Shown here: positions 42,252 to 50,453 of the stretch, one piece after another | Position numbering within the stretch: position 1 is the first letter of the stretch | Layout: each line of letters begins with the position of its first letter | Assembly: GCA_963529855.1 (NCBI GenBank) | Contig: CAURZK010000001.1 | Location: forward strand, 62,001 to 126,000 | Length of the DNA stretch: 64,000 nt | Source: 34-65-8 sp963529855 | GTDB lineage: Bacteria > Pseudomonadota > Alphaproteobacteria > Sphingomonadales > Sphingomonadaceae | Reading direction: 5' to 3' | Made by a program: the position numbers and the translations under genes | The notes under the pieces: generated by a model | What the model saw: the letters and a program-made list of their open reading frames with translations, nothing else | What the model was told of the DNA's origin: nothing | Databases searched by the model: none

Positions 42252-43333
42252 ACGGAGGTCGACTGGGCGGCCTGCCCCTCGCGCGCGTAATACCAGTCAT
42301 ACCCGCAGCCACCGTCGGCCCACGCGCCGCCGAACGGGTCTTCCTCCCCCTCTGCCAGCCATTCCGGCGGCGGCAGTACCAGCCACCAGCGCGCCACGCC
42401 TTCCTCGTACGCGGCGACCTGCAGCATCTCGATCTCCTCGCCAGCCCACATGGCCCCGAGGTCGTGCGCCAGTTCATAGGGATCGCGCTGCCGGTACGGG
42501 CGCGCCGCCTCCATCCGCTCGACCCGGTGGACGTACCACATGCAGTCCGCCCGAGTCAGCCGCGCCTCGGGATCGAGACAATGGCCGCCACAGTCAGGGC
42601 ACGGATTGGCCGGAGGCGCCGGGCTGGCCGCAGCCGCCGCTCCGGATGCGGGGCCCGATGCGGCAGCGTTCGCCCGGGCCGTGTCACACCTGTCACACTG
42701 TCCTGGGGTGAAAAACGCGCCCTCGCCCGAGCCTGCACTGCCCCCCTCACCCGCAACCACGCCCGCATCCTCGCCAGCCACCATCGGGAGCGGCGCGCCG
42801 CAATCTGCGCAAACCGGCGCGGGGTCGTCGATCCCGGCGGCAAAGCGTTCCATCGCGCCTTCGTAATCGTCGGCGAAGGCGCGGGTGCGCGCATCCTCGG
42901 TCAGCTTGTCGAGCCGCGCGATGTGCGCGAGCAGCAGGCGGGAATCGTAGCGGATGCGGGTGGCGATCTCCTCGCCGTGGTAGAACACCTTCTCCTCCAC
43001 CCCGTCGAGCGCGCGGCAGGCGAGCACGTCCTCGCTGAGCGCGCGCGCCGCCAGCAGCGCGGCGTCCCACGCGCGGCGAAACGCAGGGCTGGCACGCCGT
43101 TCGCGATAGGCGGTGCGATAGGAGACGCCGACATGCGCCGAAGCCCGCCGCACCGCCCCGCACGCGGCGAGCGCGTGGAGGAAGGCAACCTGCCGCTCGC
43201 GGGTGAACACGGGGTCGGGTGCAGTGGTGGTGGGTGAGGACGCAGGGACACCTGCTTCGGGCACTGGCCCGAGGGGCGCAAGCACCTCGGCCAGCGTGGG
43301 GAGGCCGGTGCCGAATGTCGTGGGGGCATTCAT
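42248..43333 (-). CDS. Hypothetical HTH protein with zinc-knuckle motifs
   Basis: 361 residues from MNAPTTFGTGLPT (a TTG three codons earlier is possible; CGGAG precedes the ATG). Residues about 47-90 (RERQVAFLHALAACGAVRRA, then HVGVSYRTAYRERRASPAFR) form a helix-turn-helix like those of phage terminase small subunits and a recurring sphingomonad hypothetical family. Two Cys pairs follow: CADCGAPLP with CDRCD, and CPDCGGHCLDPE, likely zinc sites, separated by an Ala/Pro-rich linker. The C-terminus is rich in Trp, Tyr and acidic residues. The function is unknown. It is GC-rich like the chromosome, and adjacent to the foreign reverse transcriptase. Confidence 0.7.
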   Translation of the reverse strand: MNAPTTFGTGLPTLAEVLAPLGPVPEAGVPASSPTTTAPDPVFTRERQVAFLHALAACGAVRRASAHVGVSYRTAYRERRASPAFRRAWDAALLAARALSEDVLACRALDGVEEKVFYHGEEIATRIRYDSRLLLAHIARLDKLTEDARTRAFADDYEGAMERFAAGIDDPAPVCADCGAPLPMVAGEDAGVVAGEGGSAGSGEGAFFTPGQCDRCDTARANAAASGPASGAAAAASPAPPANPCPDCGGHCLDPEARLTRADCMWYVHRVERMEAARPYRQRDPYELAHDLGAMWAGEEIEMLQVAAYEEGVARWWLVLPPPEWLAEGEEDPFGGAWADGGCGYDWYYAREGQAAQSTSV

Positions 43334-43425
43334 GGTTCGCAACTCCGGGTGAGGGAACGAACCGGGTTATCTATGGGAGATGGGGGGCTGTAGGAAAATG
43401 GTTTTGGGCGGCGCTGTAATAGGTT

Positions 43426-43596
43426 ATGACCGACAGCTTTGGCGCGGCGGCGGAATGCTACGACCCCATGCCGGTGCTGCTGTCGAAGCGGGACTGGGGC
43501 GCGCGGACCGGCGGGAGCATGGCGGATGCGAAGGCGCTGTGCGTGCCATATGCGGAGCCGGTGGCCGTGGAGCGGACGGGCGAGCGGTGGGGCTAG
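43426..43596 (+). CDS. Small ORF before the reverse transcriptase (uncertain)
   Basis: 56 codons, beginning MTDSFGAAAECYDPMPVLLS and ending ERTGERWG, with chromosome-like GC content and a weak AGG just before the ATG. The central DWGARTGGSMADAKALCVPYA looks protein-like but was not recognised. It ends 32 bases before the reverse-transcriptase start, at the edge of the AT-rich segment. It may be a genuine small gene, a remnant cut by the insertion, or chance. Confidence 0.3.
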   Translation: MTDSFGAAAECYDPMPVLLSKRDWGARTGGSMADAKALCVPYAEPVAVERTGERWG

Positions 43597-43602
43597 CAAA
43601 TA

Positions 43603-43609
43603 ATCAGAC
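43603..43609 (+). repeat. Left copy of a short direct repeat flanking the reverse transcriptase
   Basis: ATCAGAC here recurs at 45293-45299 just after the reverse-transcriptase stop. A second shared word, TGATCAG, occurs at 43623-43629 and 45291-45297. The base composition changes abruptly at both places, so these may mark insertion ends. Seven bases can also match by chance. Confidence 0.35.
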
Positions 43610-43628
43610 TCGGAGGCTGTGCTGATCA

Positions 43629-45293
43629 GTGCGGAAAAAACCGCTAGCCAATCATCAATATTGCGCATTAATAATGCTTATGTCTGTTGATAAGGAAGCA
43701 GCCGCCCGCCGATCTATCGAGCACCTCCAGAAATTTGGAGACACTGACTTATTCCCGTCGCTTCCTGAGATGCGGTGTTATGTCGAAAGCAAGGATCTAG
43801 TAGCTGAGGAATTCGCCAAACTGACGGCAGGCAACTACAAGCCTCAGCATTGCATAGAAAGTCTGACACCGAAGGGTGCTTTGGGTTTTCGAATTTCCCA
43901 TCAGCTGTCGGCAACGGATAACATCGTCTACTTGGCCGCTACAATCGCCGTCGCGCCGCAGCTGGAAGCGTACAGGCTTGGCGAAGATACCAATCGCTCG
44001 TTTGCATATCGTTTTGTCGAAGGGGATGAGGCACGCCTCTTTAAAAGTGGACGGTCATACCATGACTGGATCAATTACATTACGAAGTTTGGAAAAGAAG
44101 AAAACCCGTTCGATACTTTGTCTTATGGTATAGTAACAGACATATCCGATTATTATCAGCGTATATATTTTCATCGTATCGAAAACATACTTGCAGACTG
44201 TGGCTGCGATGGACTTAGTGCGGCCCTAATCAAGAAGCTAATTCAGAAAGTAAGAGCGAAACAGTCATTTGGAATCCCTGTGGGCAGCAATGCATCACGA
44301 ATTATCGCAGAGGCCCTTTTAACTGATGCGGATAAGCTATTAGAAAGCCGTGGCTTCCAGGCCACTCGCTACGTTGACGATTTTCGAATATTGGCAGCGA
44401 ATGAGCAAGAAGCTCACTCGATACTGTGCGTGTTAGCTGAGTATTTGATGGTGACCGAGGGTTTTTCCTTGAATACCGGCAAAACCCGCATAATGGAAAT
44501 CGAAGAGCTAAGAAAGTCTGCTACAAAGCGTTTAGATGATGCATTTACTTCCAAGGAGATGCTTGAAATTGAAGCATTTATTAGAATTGAATACGGAGAG
44601 GATGAAGCTGAAGACCTGAGTACTTCAGATGAAGAAGATGCGTCGAAAAGTCTTTTCATGACAGCAGACCGTCTTCTGACAAAGATGGACGAAATATCCG
44701 CTGCTGGTTTGGCCGATATTTCTATCTACAAGGCGATATTAAGAGCATTGCGCTTCCTCCCCAGCATAGACGTTTCCCGTCTTCTAAGTGACCACAAGGT
44801 TTTGCTATACTATATACCGCGGGAGTTTTGCTTGCTTCTCCGCGCTGCCTTGGAGCAGTCGCCGGAGAAAATTGGTGAGGTCAAAGCGACTCTTCTCTCT
44901 CTAATTGATACGAAGCCTTTTTCTGATCTTACATTTGTCAGAGCGTGGATACTCGACTTATTTGTGCGCGGCCCATTGATTCCCGAGGAGACGGACTTTG
45001 TGGCCTATGATTTCTCTCGCTCGACTTATGAGAAGCGCTATCAATTGCTGATGCGCGGAGTGTTTAACGATCGCCCGTTCTTTCGTGCTCAACGGACGCG
45101 TTTCTCGGACTATAGTGATTGGGAAGCACCGTGCCTGTTACTTGGAGCAATGTGCTTGCCAGAGGATGAATTCAAGACTTGGGTGGACTCAGTGAGTGAC
45201 GATGTCCCGGGAGCGTTTCCGAAGATATTTGTGAAATGGCTCAAGGACAATCACGGCAACTTCCCAGCGATTCTCAGTGAATTGGGCGAATGA
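43629..45293 (+). CDS. Standalone reverse transcriptase of the UG/Abi (DRT) type, candidate phage-defence gene
   Basis: 554 residues (GTG start 12 bases after GGAGG; ATGs at 43674 and 43680 are alternatives). RT motifs in order: ISHQLSATDNIVYLAATIAV (motif 1/2 region), SFAYRFVEGDEARLF, motif A TDISDYYQRIYFHRI (Asp171), motif B GIPVGSNASRIIAEALL (215-231), motif C YVDDF (248-252, both Asp present), and LNTGKTRIME (motif D/E region). About 225 residues after the RT core are helical, as in Abi/DRT proteins, with no maturase, HNH or integrase domain, so it is not a group II intron protein. Codon use is visibly AT-rich compared with all neighbours, a sign of transfer. No retron-type msr/msd was found next to it. 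Confidence 0.85.
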   Translation: MRKKPLANHQYCALIMLMSVDKEAAARRSIEHLQKFGDTDLFPSLPEMRCYVESKDLVAEEFAKLTAGNYKPQHCIESLTPKGALGFRISHQLSATDNIVYLAATIAVAPQLEAYRLGEDTNRSFAYRFVEGDEARLFKSGRSYHDWINYITKFGKEENPFDTLSYGIVTDISDYYQRIYFHRIENILADCGCDGLSAALIKKLIQKVRAKQSFGIPVGSNASRIIAEALLTDADKLLESRGFQATRYVDDFRILAANEQEAHSILCVLAEYLMVTEGFSLNTGKTRIMEIEELRKSATKRLDDAFTSKEMLEIEAFIRIEYGEDEAEDLSTSDEEDASKSLFMTADRLLTKMDEISAAGLADISIYKAILRALRFLPSIDVSRLLSDHKVLLYYIPREFCLLLRAALEQSPEKIGEVKATLLSLIDTKPFSDLTFVRAWILDLFVRGPLIPEETDFVAYDFSRSTYEKRYQLLMRGVFNDRPFFRAQRTRFSDYSDWEAPCLLLGAMCLPEDEFKTWVDSVSDDVPGAFPKIFVKWLKDNHGNFPAILSELGE

Positions 45294-45303
45294 TCAGACC
45301 TCA

Positions 45304-48246
45304 CTAGTCGGTGTTTTCTGAATTAGGTCGGTTTGCCTTGGTCTCCAGTGATCGCCTCTCCAACATCGGCGCCAGATACCGCCCCGTAAAGCTCCGCGGT
45401 TCCTTCGCCACCTTCTCCGGCGTCCCCTCCGCCACCACCTCCCCGCCCCGCACGCCGCCGTCGGGGCCAAGGTCGAGGATCCAGTCCGCCGTCTTGATCA
45501 CGTCGAGATTGTGTTCGATCACCACCACGCTGTTGCCCTGGTCGACCAGCCGCTGCAGCACCTCGAGCAGCTTGCGCACGTCCTCGAAGTGCAGGCCCGT
45601 CGTCGGCTCGTCGAGGATGTACAGCGTCTGCCCGGTGCTGCGGCGGCTGAGTTCCTTGGCCAGCTTCACCCGCTGCGCCTCGCCGCCGGAGAGCGTCGTC
45701 GCCTGCTGGCCGACCTTGACGTAGCCGAGGCCCACCTCGTTCAGCATGTGCATCTTGTCGCGGATCGGGGGGACGGCCTTGAAGAACTCCTCCGCATCCT
45801 CGATCGTCATGTCGAGCACGTCGGCGATGGAGTGGCCCTTGAACTTCACCTCCAGCGTTTCGCGGTTGTAGCGGCGGCCGTGGCATTCCTCGCACGTGAC
45901 GTAGACGTCGGGGAGGAAGTGCATCTCGATCTTGATCAGCCCGTCGCCCTGGCACGCCTCGCACCGGCCGCCCTTGACGTTGAAGCTGAAGCGGCCCGGC
46001 TTGTACCCGCGCGCCTGCGATTCCGGTAGCCCGGCGAACCAGTCGCGGATCTGGGTGAAGGCGCCGGTGTAGGTGGCGGGGTTGCTGCGGGGCGTGCGGC
46101 CGATCGGCGACTGGTCGATCTCGATCACCTTGTCGCAGTGTTCGAGGCCCGTGACCTTGTCGTGCGCGCCCGCGATCACCCGCGCGCCGTTCAACGCCCT
46201 CGCGGCGGCGGCATAGAGCGTGTCGATGGTGAAGCTCGACTTGCCGCTACCCGATACGCCGGTGATGCAGGTGAAGGTGCCGAGCGGGATCGATGCGGTC
46301 ACGCCCTTGAGGTTGTTCGCCCGCGCGCCGTGGACGGTCAGCTTGTGCCCGTTGCCCTTGCGCCGCGTGGCCGGGATTTCGATCGCGCGGGTGCCGTTGA
46401 GGTAGGCGGCGGTGAGCGACTTCTTCGACTTGAGGACCTGCTTGAGGGTGCCCTGCGCCACCACCTCGCCCCCGTGGACGCCCGCGCCCGGGCCCAGGTC
46501 GACCACGTGGTCGGCGGTGCGGATCGCGTCCTCGTCATGCTCGACCACGATCACCGTGTTGCCGAGATCGCGCAGGCGCTTCAATGTTTCGAGCAGCCGG
46601 TCGTTGTCGCGCTGGTGCAGGCCGATCGACGGCTCGTCGAGGACGTAGAGCACGCCCGACAGGCCCGAGCCGATCTGGCTGGCGAGGCGGATGCGCTGGC
46701 TCTCCCCGCCCGACAGGGTGCCGCTGGTCCGGTCGAGGTTGAGATAGTCGAGCCCGACGTTATCGAGAAACCCCAGCCGCTCGTTGATCTCCTTGAGGAT
46801 CGCGCGGGCGATCTGCGCCTGCGTGGGCGTGAGCTGGTCGTCGAGCGCGAGGAACCAGGCCTTGGCGTCGCTGACGCTCATCTTTGTCGGCGTGGCGATG
46901 TCGGTCATGGCGACTTTCACGCTGAGCGCCTTTTCATTGAGGCGCTTGCCCCCGCACGCTTCGCACGGCTGGGCGGTCTGGTACTTGCCCAGCTCCTCGC
47001 GCATCCACGCGCTTTCGGTCTGCAACATGCGGCGATTGAGGTTGCCGATCACACCCTCGAACGCCTTCCTGACGGTGTATTCCTTGCGCCCGTCCTTGAA
47101 AGTGAGCGGCACCGCGCGCCCCTTCGTGCCGTGCAGGATCGTGTCGCGCTGCGCCTCGCTAAGCTCGCTCCACGGGGTGGTGAGGTCGAAGCCGAATTCC
47201 CTGGCCAGGCTGTTCAGCACCTGCATGTAATAAGGCGACGGCGGGTTGGACTTGGCCCACGGCACCACCGCGCCCTGCTTCAGCGTCAGCGCCTCGTTCG
47301 GCACCACCAGCTGCGGGTCGAACAGCAGCTTTTCGCCCAGGCCATCGCACGTCGCGCAGGCACCCTGCGGCGCATTGAAGCTGAACAGGCGCGGCTCAAC
47401 CTCCTCGATGGTGAAGCCGGATACCGGGCAGGCGAACTTCTCGGAAAAGACGATGCGGTTGGGCGGCAGGCCGGCACCCTTCATCGCGCCACCGGCATCC
47501 CCGTCCTCGCGGCCCGGAACCACGCCATCGGCCAGGTCGACATAGGCCAGCCCTTCGGCCAGCTTGAGCGCCTGTTCGAAGCTGTCAGCCAGCCGCGTCT
47601 CGATCCCTTCCTTCACCGCCAGGCGATCGACGACGACCTCGATGTCGTGCTTGAACTTCTTGTCGAGCGCGGGCGCTTCCTCGATCGCGTACATCTCGCC
47701 GTCGATGCGCACGCGGGTAAAGCCGGCCTTCTGCCATTCGGCCAGTTCCTTGCGGTACTCCCCCTTGCGCCCGCGCACGACCGGCGCGAGCAGATAGAGC
47801 CGCGTCCCTTCCGGCAGCGCCATAACCCGGTCGACCATGTTGGACACGGTCTGCGCCTCGATCGGCAGGCCGGTGGCAGGCGAATAGGGCACGCCAACCC
47901 GCGCCCACAGCAAGCGCATGTAGTCGTAGATTTCAGTGACGGTCGCCACGGTCGAGCGCGGGTTGCGGCTGGTGGTCTTCTGCTCGATGCTGATCGCAGG
48001 AGAAAGGCCGTCGATATGTTCGACGTCCGGCTTCTGCATCATTTCGAGGAACTGGCGCGCATAGGCGCTGAGGCTTTCCACATAGCGCCGCTGCCCCTCG
48101 GCATAAATCGTGTCAAACGCCAGGCTCGACTTCCCGCTGCCTGACAGCCCTGTGATCACGATCAGCGCATCGCGCGGCAGATCGATATCGATCCCCTTGA
48201 GGTTGTGTTCGCGCGCGCCGCGCACGGAAATATGGGTCAGACTCAT
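45304..48246 (-). CDS. uvrA: Excinuclease ABC subunit A
   Basis: UvrA is the damage-recognising ATPase of nucleotide excision repair. The 980-residue chain has two ABC ATPase halves: Walker A GLSGSGKSSLAFDTIYAEGQ near the N-terminus and GVSGSGKSSFTIDTLY in the second, with signatures TLSGGESQRIRLASQIGS and TLSGGEAQRVKLAKEL. The zinc modules are FACPVSGF/CATCDGLG and CEACQGDGLIKIEMHFLPDV then CEECHGRRYN. The carboxyl end (RPNSENTD) lies 10 bases from the reverse-transcriptase stop, so the insertion sits right behind an essential-type repair gene without damaging it. A LexA box lies at the promoter. Confidence 0.97.
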   Translation of the reverse strand: MSLTHISVRGAREHNLKGIDIDLPRDALIVITGLSGSGKSSLAFDTIYAEGQRRYVESLSAYARQFLEMMQKPDVEHIDGLSPAISIEQKTTSRNPRSTVATVTEIYDYMRLLWARVGVPYSPATGLPIEAQTVSNMVDRVMALPEGTRLYLLAPVVRGRKGEYRKELAEWQKAGFTRVRIDGEMYAIEEAPALDKKFKHDIEVVVDRLAVKEGIETRLADSFEQALKLAEGLAYVDLADGVVPGREDGDAGGAMKGAGLPPNRIVFSEKFACPVSGFTIEEVEPRLFSFNAPQGACATCDGLGEKLLFDPQLVVPNEALTLKQGAVVPWAKSNPPSPYYMQVLNSLAREFGFDLTTPWSELSEAQRDTILHGTKGRAVPLTFKDGRKEYTVRKAFEGVIGNLNRRMLQTESAWMREELGKYQTAQPCEACGGKRLNEKALSVKVAMTDIATPTKMSVSDAKAWFLALDDQLTPTQAQIARAILKEINERLGFLDNVGLDYLNLDRTSGTLSGGESQRIRLASQIGSGLSGVLYVLDEPSIGLHQRDNDRLLETLKRLRDLGNTVIVVEHDEDAIRTADHVVDLGPGAGVHGGEVVAQGTLKQVLKSKKSLTAAYLNGTRAIEIPATRRKGNGHKLTVHGARANNLKGVTASIPLGTFTCITGVSGSGKSSFTIDTLYAAAARALNGARVIAGAHDKVTGLEHCDKVIEIDQSPIGRTPRSNPATYTGAFTQIRDWFAGLPESQARGYKPGRFSFNVKGGRCEACQGDGLIKIEMHFLPDVYVTCEECHGRRYNRETLEVKFKGHSIADVLDMTIEDAEEFFKAVPPIRDKMHMLNEVGLGYVKVGQQATTLSGGEAQRVKLAKELSRRSTGQTLYILDEPTTGLHFEDVRKLLEVLQRLVDQGNSVVVIEHNLDVIKTADWILDLGPDGGVRGGEVVAEGTPEKVAKEPRSFTGRYLAPMLERRSLETKANRPNSENTD

Positions 48247-48257
48247 CGGGAATGGAT

Positions 48258-48272
48258 GTTCCGGTTTCGTTC
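48258..48272 (-). promoter_or_regulatory. LexA (SOS) box upstream of uvrA
   Basis: GTTC-CGGTTTC-GTTC on the plus strand (GAAC-N7-GAAC on the uvrA strand) matches the alphaproteobacterial LexA operator GTTC-N7-GTTC exactly. It ends 12 bases before the uvrA start codon, so SOS control of uvrA is expected. Confidence 0.85.
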
Positions 48273-48422
48273 GTGCAAGTCAAGGTCCGCGCGAACGGCG
48301 TCCCCGGCGATGCGGGCGATGTGGGGGCCAGCCGCACGATTGCAATGCACGCCGCGCGTGCCCGCTTCAGGCTGATCTATGTCAATTCGGGAAACTTCTC
48401 CGCAGCTTGCCGTTTGGCGCGC

Positions 48423-49106
48423 ATGCACGCAACTCTCGTTCAACCCGAAACCCGTGATCACGGTGATGACTTTCTCGCCAAGATAAATGATCCCGCTTTC
48501 CCATGCGTCGGTGCCAAGTCGGCCGCGGCGCGCGGGATGCTGTCGATCATCCATGCACGCTCGCTGATCAGCGCATGGGACGACTTGCGCATCCACCGCG
48601 CCCTGCTGGAATGGTCGTGGCGCTATCGCAGCGAGGAAGGCGGGCTGCGCAGCCTGGCAGTCATCTTCGATGGTCCCGAAGATCTCGACGAGAAGGCGTT
48701 CGAGGACGCCATGTGGGCCCGGTTGCAATCCTTCGCCGACAAGGATGCGTGGCTGGGCCAGACGCCCGATACGCGCGTCAGCGGCGATCCCGACGATCCG
48801 CATTTCTCGCTCAGCTTCGGTGGGCAGGCCTATTTCGTCGTCGGCCTGCACCCACATGCCTCGCGGCCGGCGCGCCGTTTCCCCAAGCCTGCGATGGTGT
48901 TCAACCTGCACGACCAGTTCGAACGGCTGCGTGCGGAGGGCAAGTTCGAAGGGATGCGGGCCAAGATCATCGCTCGTGACGTGGCATTGGCCGGCACGCC
49001 CAACCCGATGCTGGATCGGCACGGCGACGCCAGCGCCGCACGCCAGTTCAGCGGGCGCGCAGTTGGCGACGACTGGCGCTGCCCATTCCGCGATCCGCGC
49101 GCATGA
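48423..49106 (+). CDS. GntA-like (YqcI/YcgG family) haem-dependent N-hydroxylase
   Basis: About 227 residues. FPCVGAKSAAARGML near the N-terminus, SLIFDGP-like SLAVIFDGPEDLDEKAFE, YFVVGLHPHASRPARRFPKP and the C-terminal ARQFSGRAVGDDWRCPFRDP are the YqcI/YcgG blocks. The characterised member GntA is a haem enzyme that hydroxylates a guanidino nitrogen in guanitoxin biosynthesis; the His in LHPHASR and the Cys near the C-terminus are candidate ligands. The start MHATLVQPETRD is a choice among several in-frame Mets with weak ribosome binding sites (48252, 48345 are alternatives). It overlaps the next gene by ATGA. The real substrate here is unknown. Confidence 0.8.
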   Translation: MHATLVQPETRDHGDDFLAKINDPAFPCVGAKSAAARGMLSIIHARSLISAWDDLRIHRALLEWSWRYRSEEGGLRSLAVIFDGPEDLDEKAFEDAMWARLQSFADKDAWLGQTPDTRVSGDPDDPHFSLSFGGQAYFVVGLHPHASRPARRFPKPAMVFNLHDQFERLRAEGKFEGMRAKIIARDVALAGTPNPMLDRHGDASAARQFSGRAVGDDWRCPFRDPRA

Positions 49107-49687
49107 GCGCGGTCAACGTCATCCCGCCCCGTTCCGGCGTGGCATTCCCGCTGCTGGAGGGCCAGCTGCTCACCGTGATCGATCCGCAGGGGTCGCAGGT
49201 TGCGGACCTGCTGGCCTACAATGCGCGCGACCGGCGCGAGGTGATCTCCAACGGGCGCACGTTCGATTACGAAGAGACGATCGCGCTCACCACGGGGCAT
49301 CGCCTTTGGTCGAACAGATCGAACCCGATGCTGACGATCGAGGAAGACACGGTCGGTCGTCACGATTTCCTGCTGACGCCCTGCAGCGAAGCGACATTCC
49401 GGCATTTCTACCCCGATCAGCCCGTCCACCGCGGCTGTTTCGGCAACCTGGCGGAAGCGCTCGCGCCCTACGGCGTCGAACCGGATGACATCCCGACCGC
49501 GTTCAACGTGTTCATGAACGTCCCGGTGGAAACCGACGGACGGTTGCGTGTCGATCCCCCCGTGACCCGAGCGGGTGATCGGCTGGTGCTGCGGGCGATG
49601 ATGGACTGCATCATCGGCCTGACCGCATGTTCGGCCTATTCTTCCAACGGGGGCAGTTTCAAGCCGATCCATTACCGCGTCGACTGA
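49103..49687 (+). CDS. DUF1989 (urea carboxylase-associated / carboxyguanidine deiminase-like) protein
   Basis: 194 residues of the DUF1989 family: GQLLTVIDPQGSQVADLLAY, DFLLTPCSEATFRHFY, AFNVFMNVPVETDGRL and SRAGDRLVLRAMMDC-like TRAGDRLVLRAMMDCIIGL with C-terminal ACSAYSSNGGSFKPIHYRVD. Two DUF1989 proteins (CgdA/CgdB) form carboxyguanidine deiminase in bacterial guanidine assimilation; others remain uncharacterised. It is co-translated with the GntA-like hydroxylase (ATGA), which suggests that both act on one guanidino compound. There is no urea/guanidine carboxylase nearby. Confidence 0.85.
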   Translation: MSAVNVIPPRSGVAFPLLEGQLLTVIDPQGSQVADLLAYNARDRREVISNGRTFDYEETIALTTGHRLWSNRSNPMLTIEEDTVGRHDFLLTPCSEATFRHFYPDQPVHRGCFGNLAEALAPYGVEPDDIPTAFNVFMNVPVETDGRLRVDPPVTRAGDRLVLRAMMDCIIGLTACSAYSSNGGSFKPIHYRVD

Positions 49688-49792
49688 CACCGCTTCCATC
49701 GCGCACCGGCATGCCTCGCTTCGTCGCAGGGCGCTGGCTTCGGACCCCGCCCCGCCCTAGTCCGATACAGGACGGAGGATGGGAGTTTCGGC

Positions 49793-50134
49793 GTGACATC
49801 GAAAAACAGGGCGGGCCGCGGTGCGGTCGTAAGGCCGCTGGCATGGGTTTTGGTCCTGGGTTGTCTGACGATGCCAGCGTCCGTGCTGGCAGACGATCCG
49901 AACGATCCGACCATGCGCAGTGCCGCGGCACGGGCGAAAGATCGCGCCATGACGCGCGAATTGAACATGGGGCAGTTGCGCCATGTGCAGCAGCGCGATG
50001 CGGGATATGCCAAGGGCTGGCAGGCGCAGCGCGATTACCCCCGCCAGCAGGCCGAATACGAACGGCGCATGGCCGAATGGCGCCGGGCCGTGCGCCTGTG
50101 CGAAAGTGGTCGCCACGAATACTGCGCGCGTTGA
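49793..50134 (+). CDS. Small secreted hypothetical protein
   Basis: 113 residues beginning with GTG (GGGAG about eight bases before). A long basic N-region, then the hydrophobic VVRPLAWVLVLGCLTMPASV with cleavage near VLADDP gives a secreted protein. The mature part is a charged helix rich in Arg, Gln and Glu (RQQAEYERRMAEWRRAVRLC), with two Cys at the end. No family recognised. Followed by hairpins and a strong terminator. Confidence 0.65.
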   Translation: MTSKNRAGRGAVVRPLAWVLVLGCLTMPASVLADDPNDPTMRSAAARAKDRAMTRELNMGQLRHVQQRDAGYAKGWQAQRDYPRQQAEYERRMAEWRRAVRLCESGRHEYCAR

Positions 50135-50188
50135 TGGCGACGTGATGATCGTCACAGCCAGCCGGGCTGGAATGGTTCATTGAGGCGG

Positions 50189-50263
50189 CGGAGCTTCGGC
50201 TCCGTGCGACCCGAAGACTTCGCCCCGGACTTGCGATCGCAGCGCAAGGCCGGGGATTTTTTG
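50189..50263 (+). terminator. UUCG hairpin followed by a strong intrinsic terminator
   Basis: CGGAGC-UUCG-GCTCCG (50189-50204), then CGAAG-A-CTTCG, then CCCCGG ... CTTGCG ... CGCAAG ... CCGGGG and ATTTTTTG. The last is a clear Rho-independent terminator for the gene ending at 50134. The three stems together in about 75 bases could also be a small RNA. The remaining bases up to the peptidase gene at 50454 show no gene and presumably hold its promoter. Confidence 0.8.
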
Positions 50264-50453
50264 CTCGCGTCGCTGTGTTGACAGCCCCGGCGCCGCCCAA
50301 ACGTCGACCACGTTCGACCGGCGACGTCACGCGGTGCTGGCGGCAGTTGCAATTGCAATCAATCTCCGGTTCAAGCGCTCCCATCTAGGGGCCGGCGTAC
50401 TTGCGCACGTAATGACCCGCGTGTGCGTCGCCAGACAATCGAGAGGTATCTGC

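Noticed and set aside
43629..45293. Group II intron or retron for the reverse transcriptase
   Set aside because: No maturase X domain, HNH endonuclease or intron domain V nearby, and no retron msr/msd inverted repeats directly upstream.
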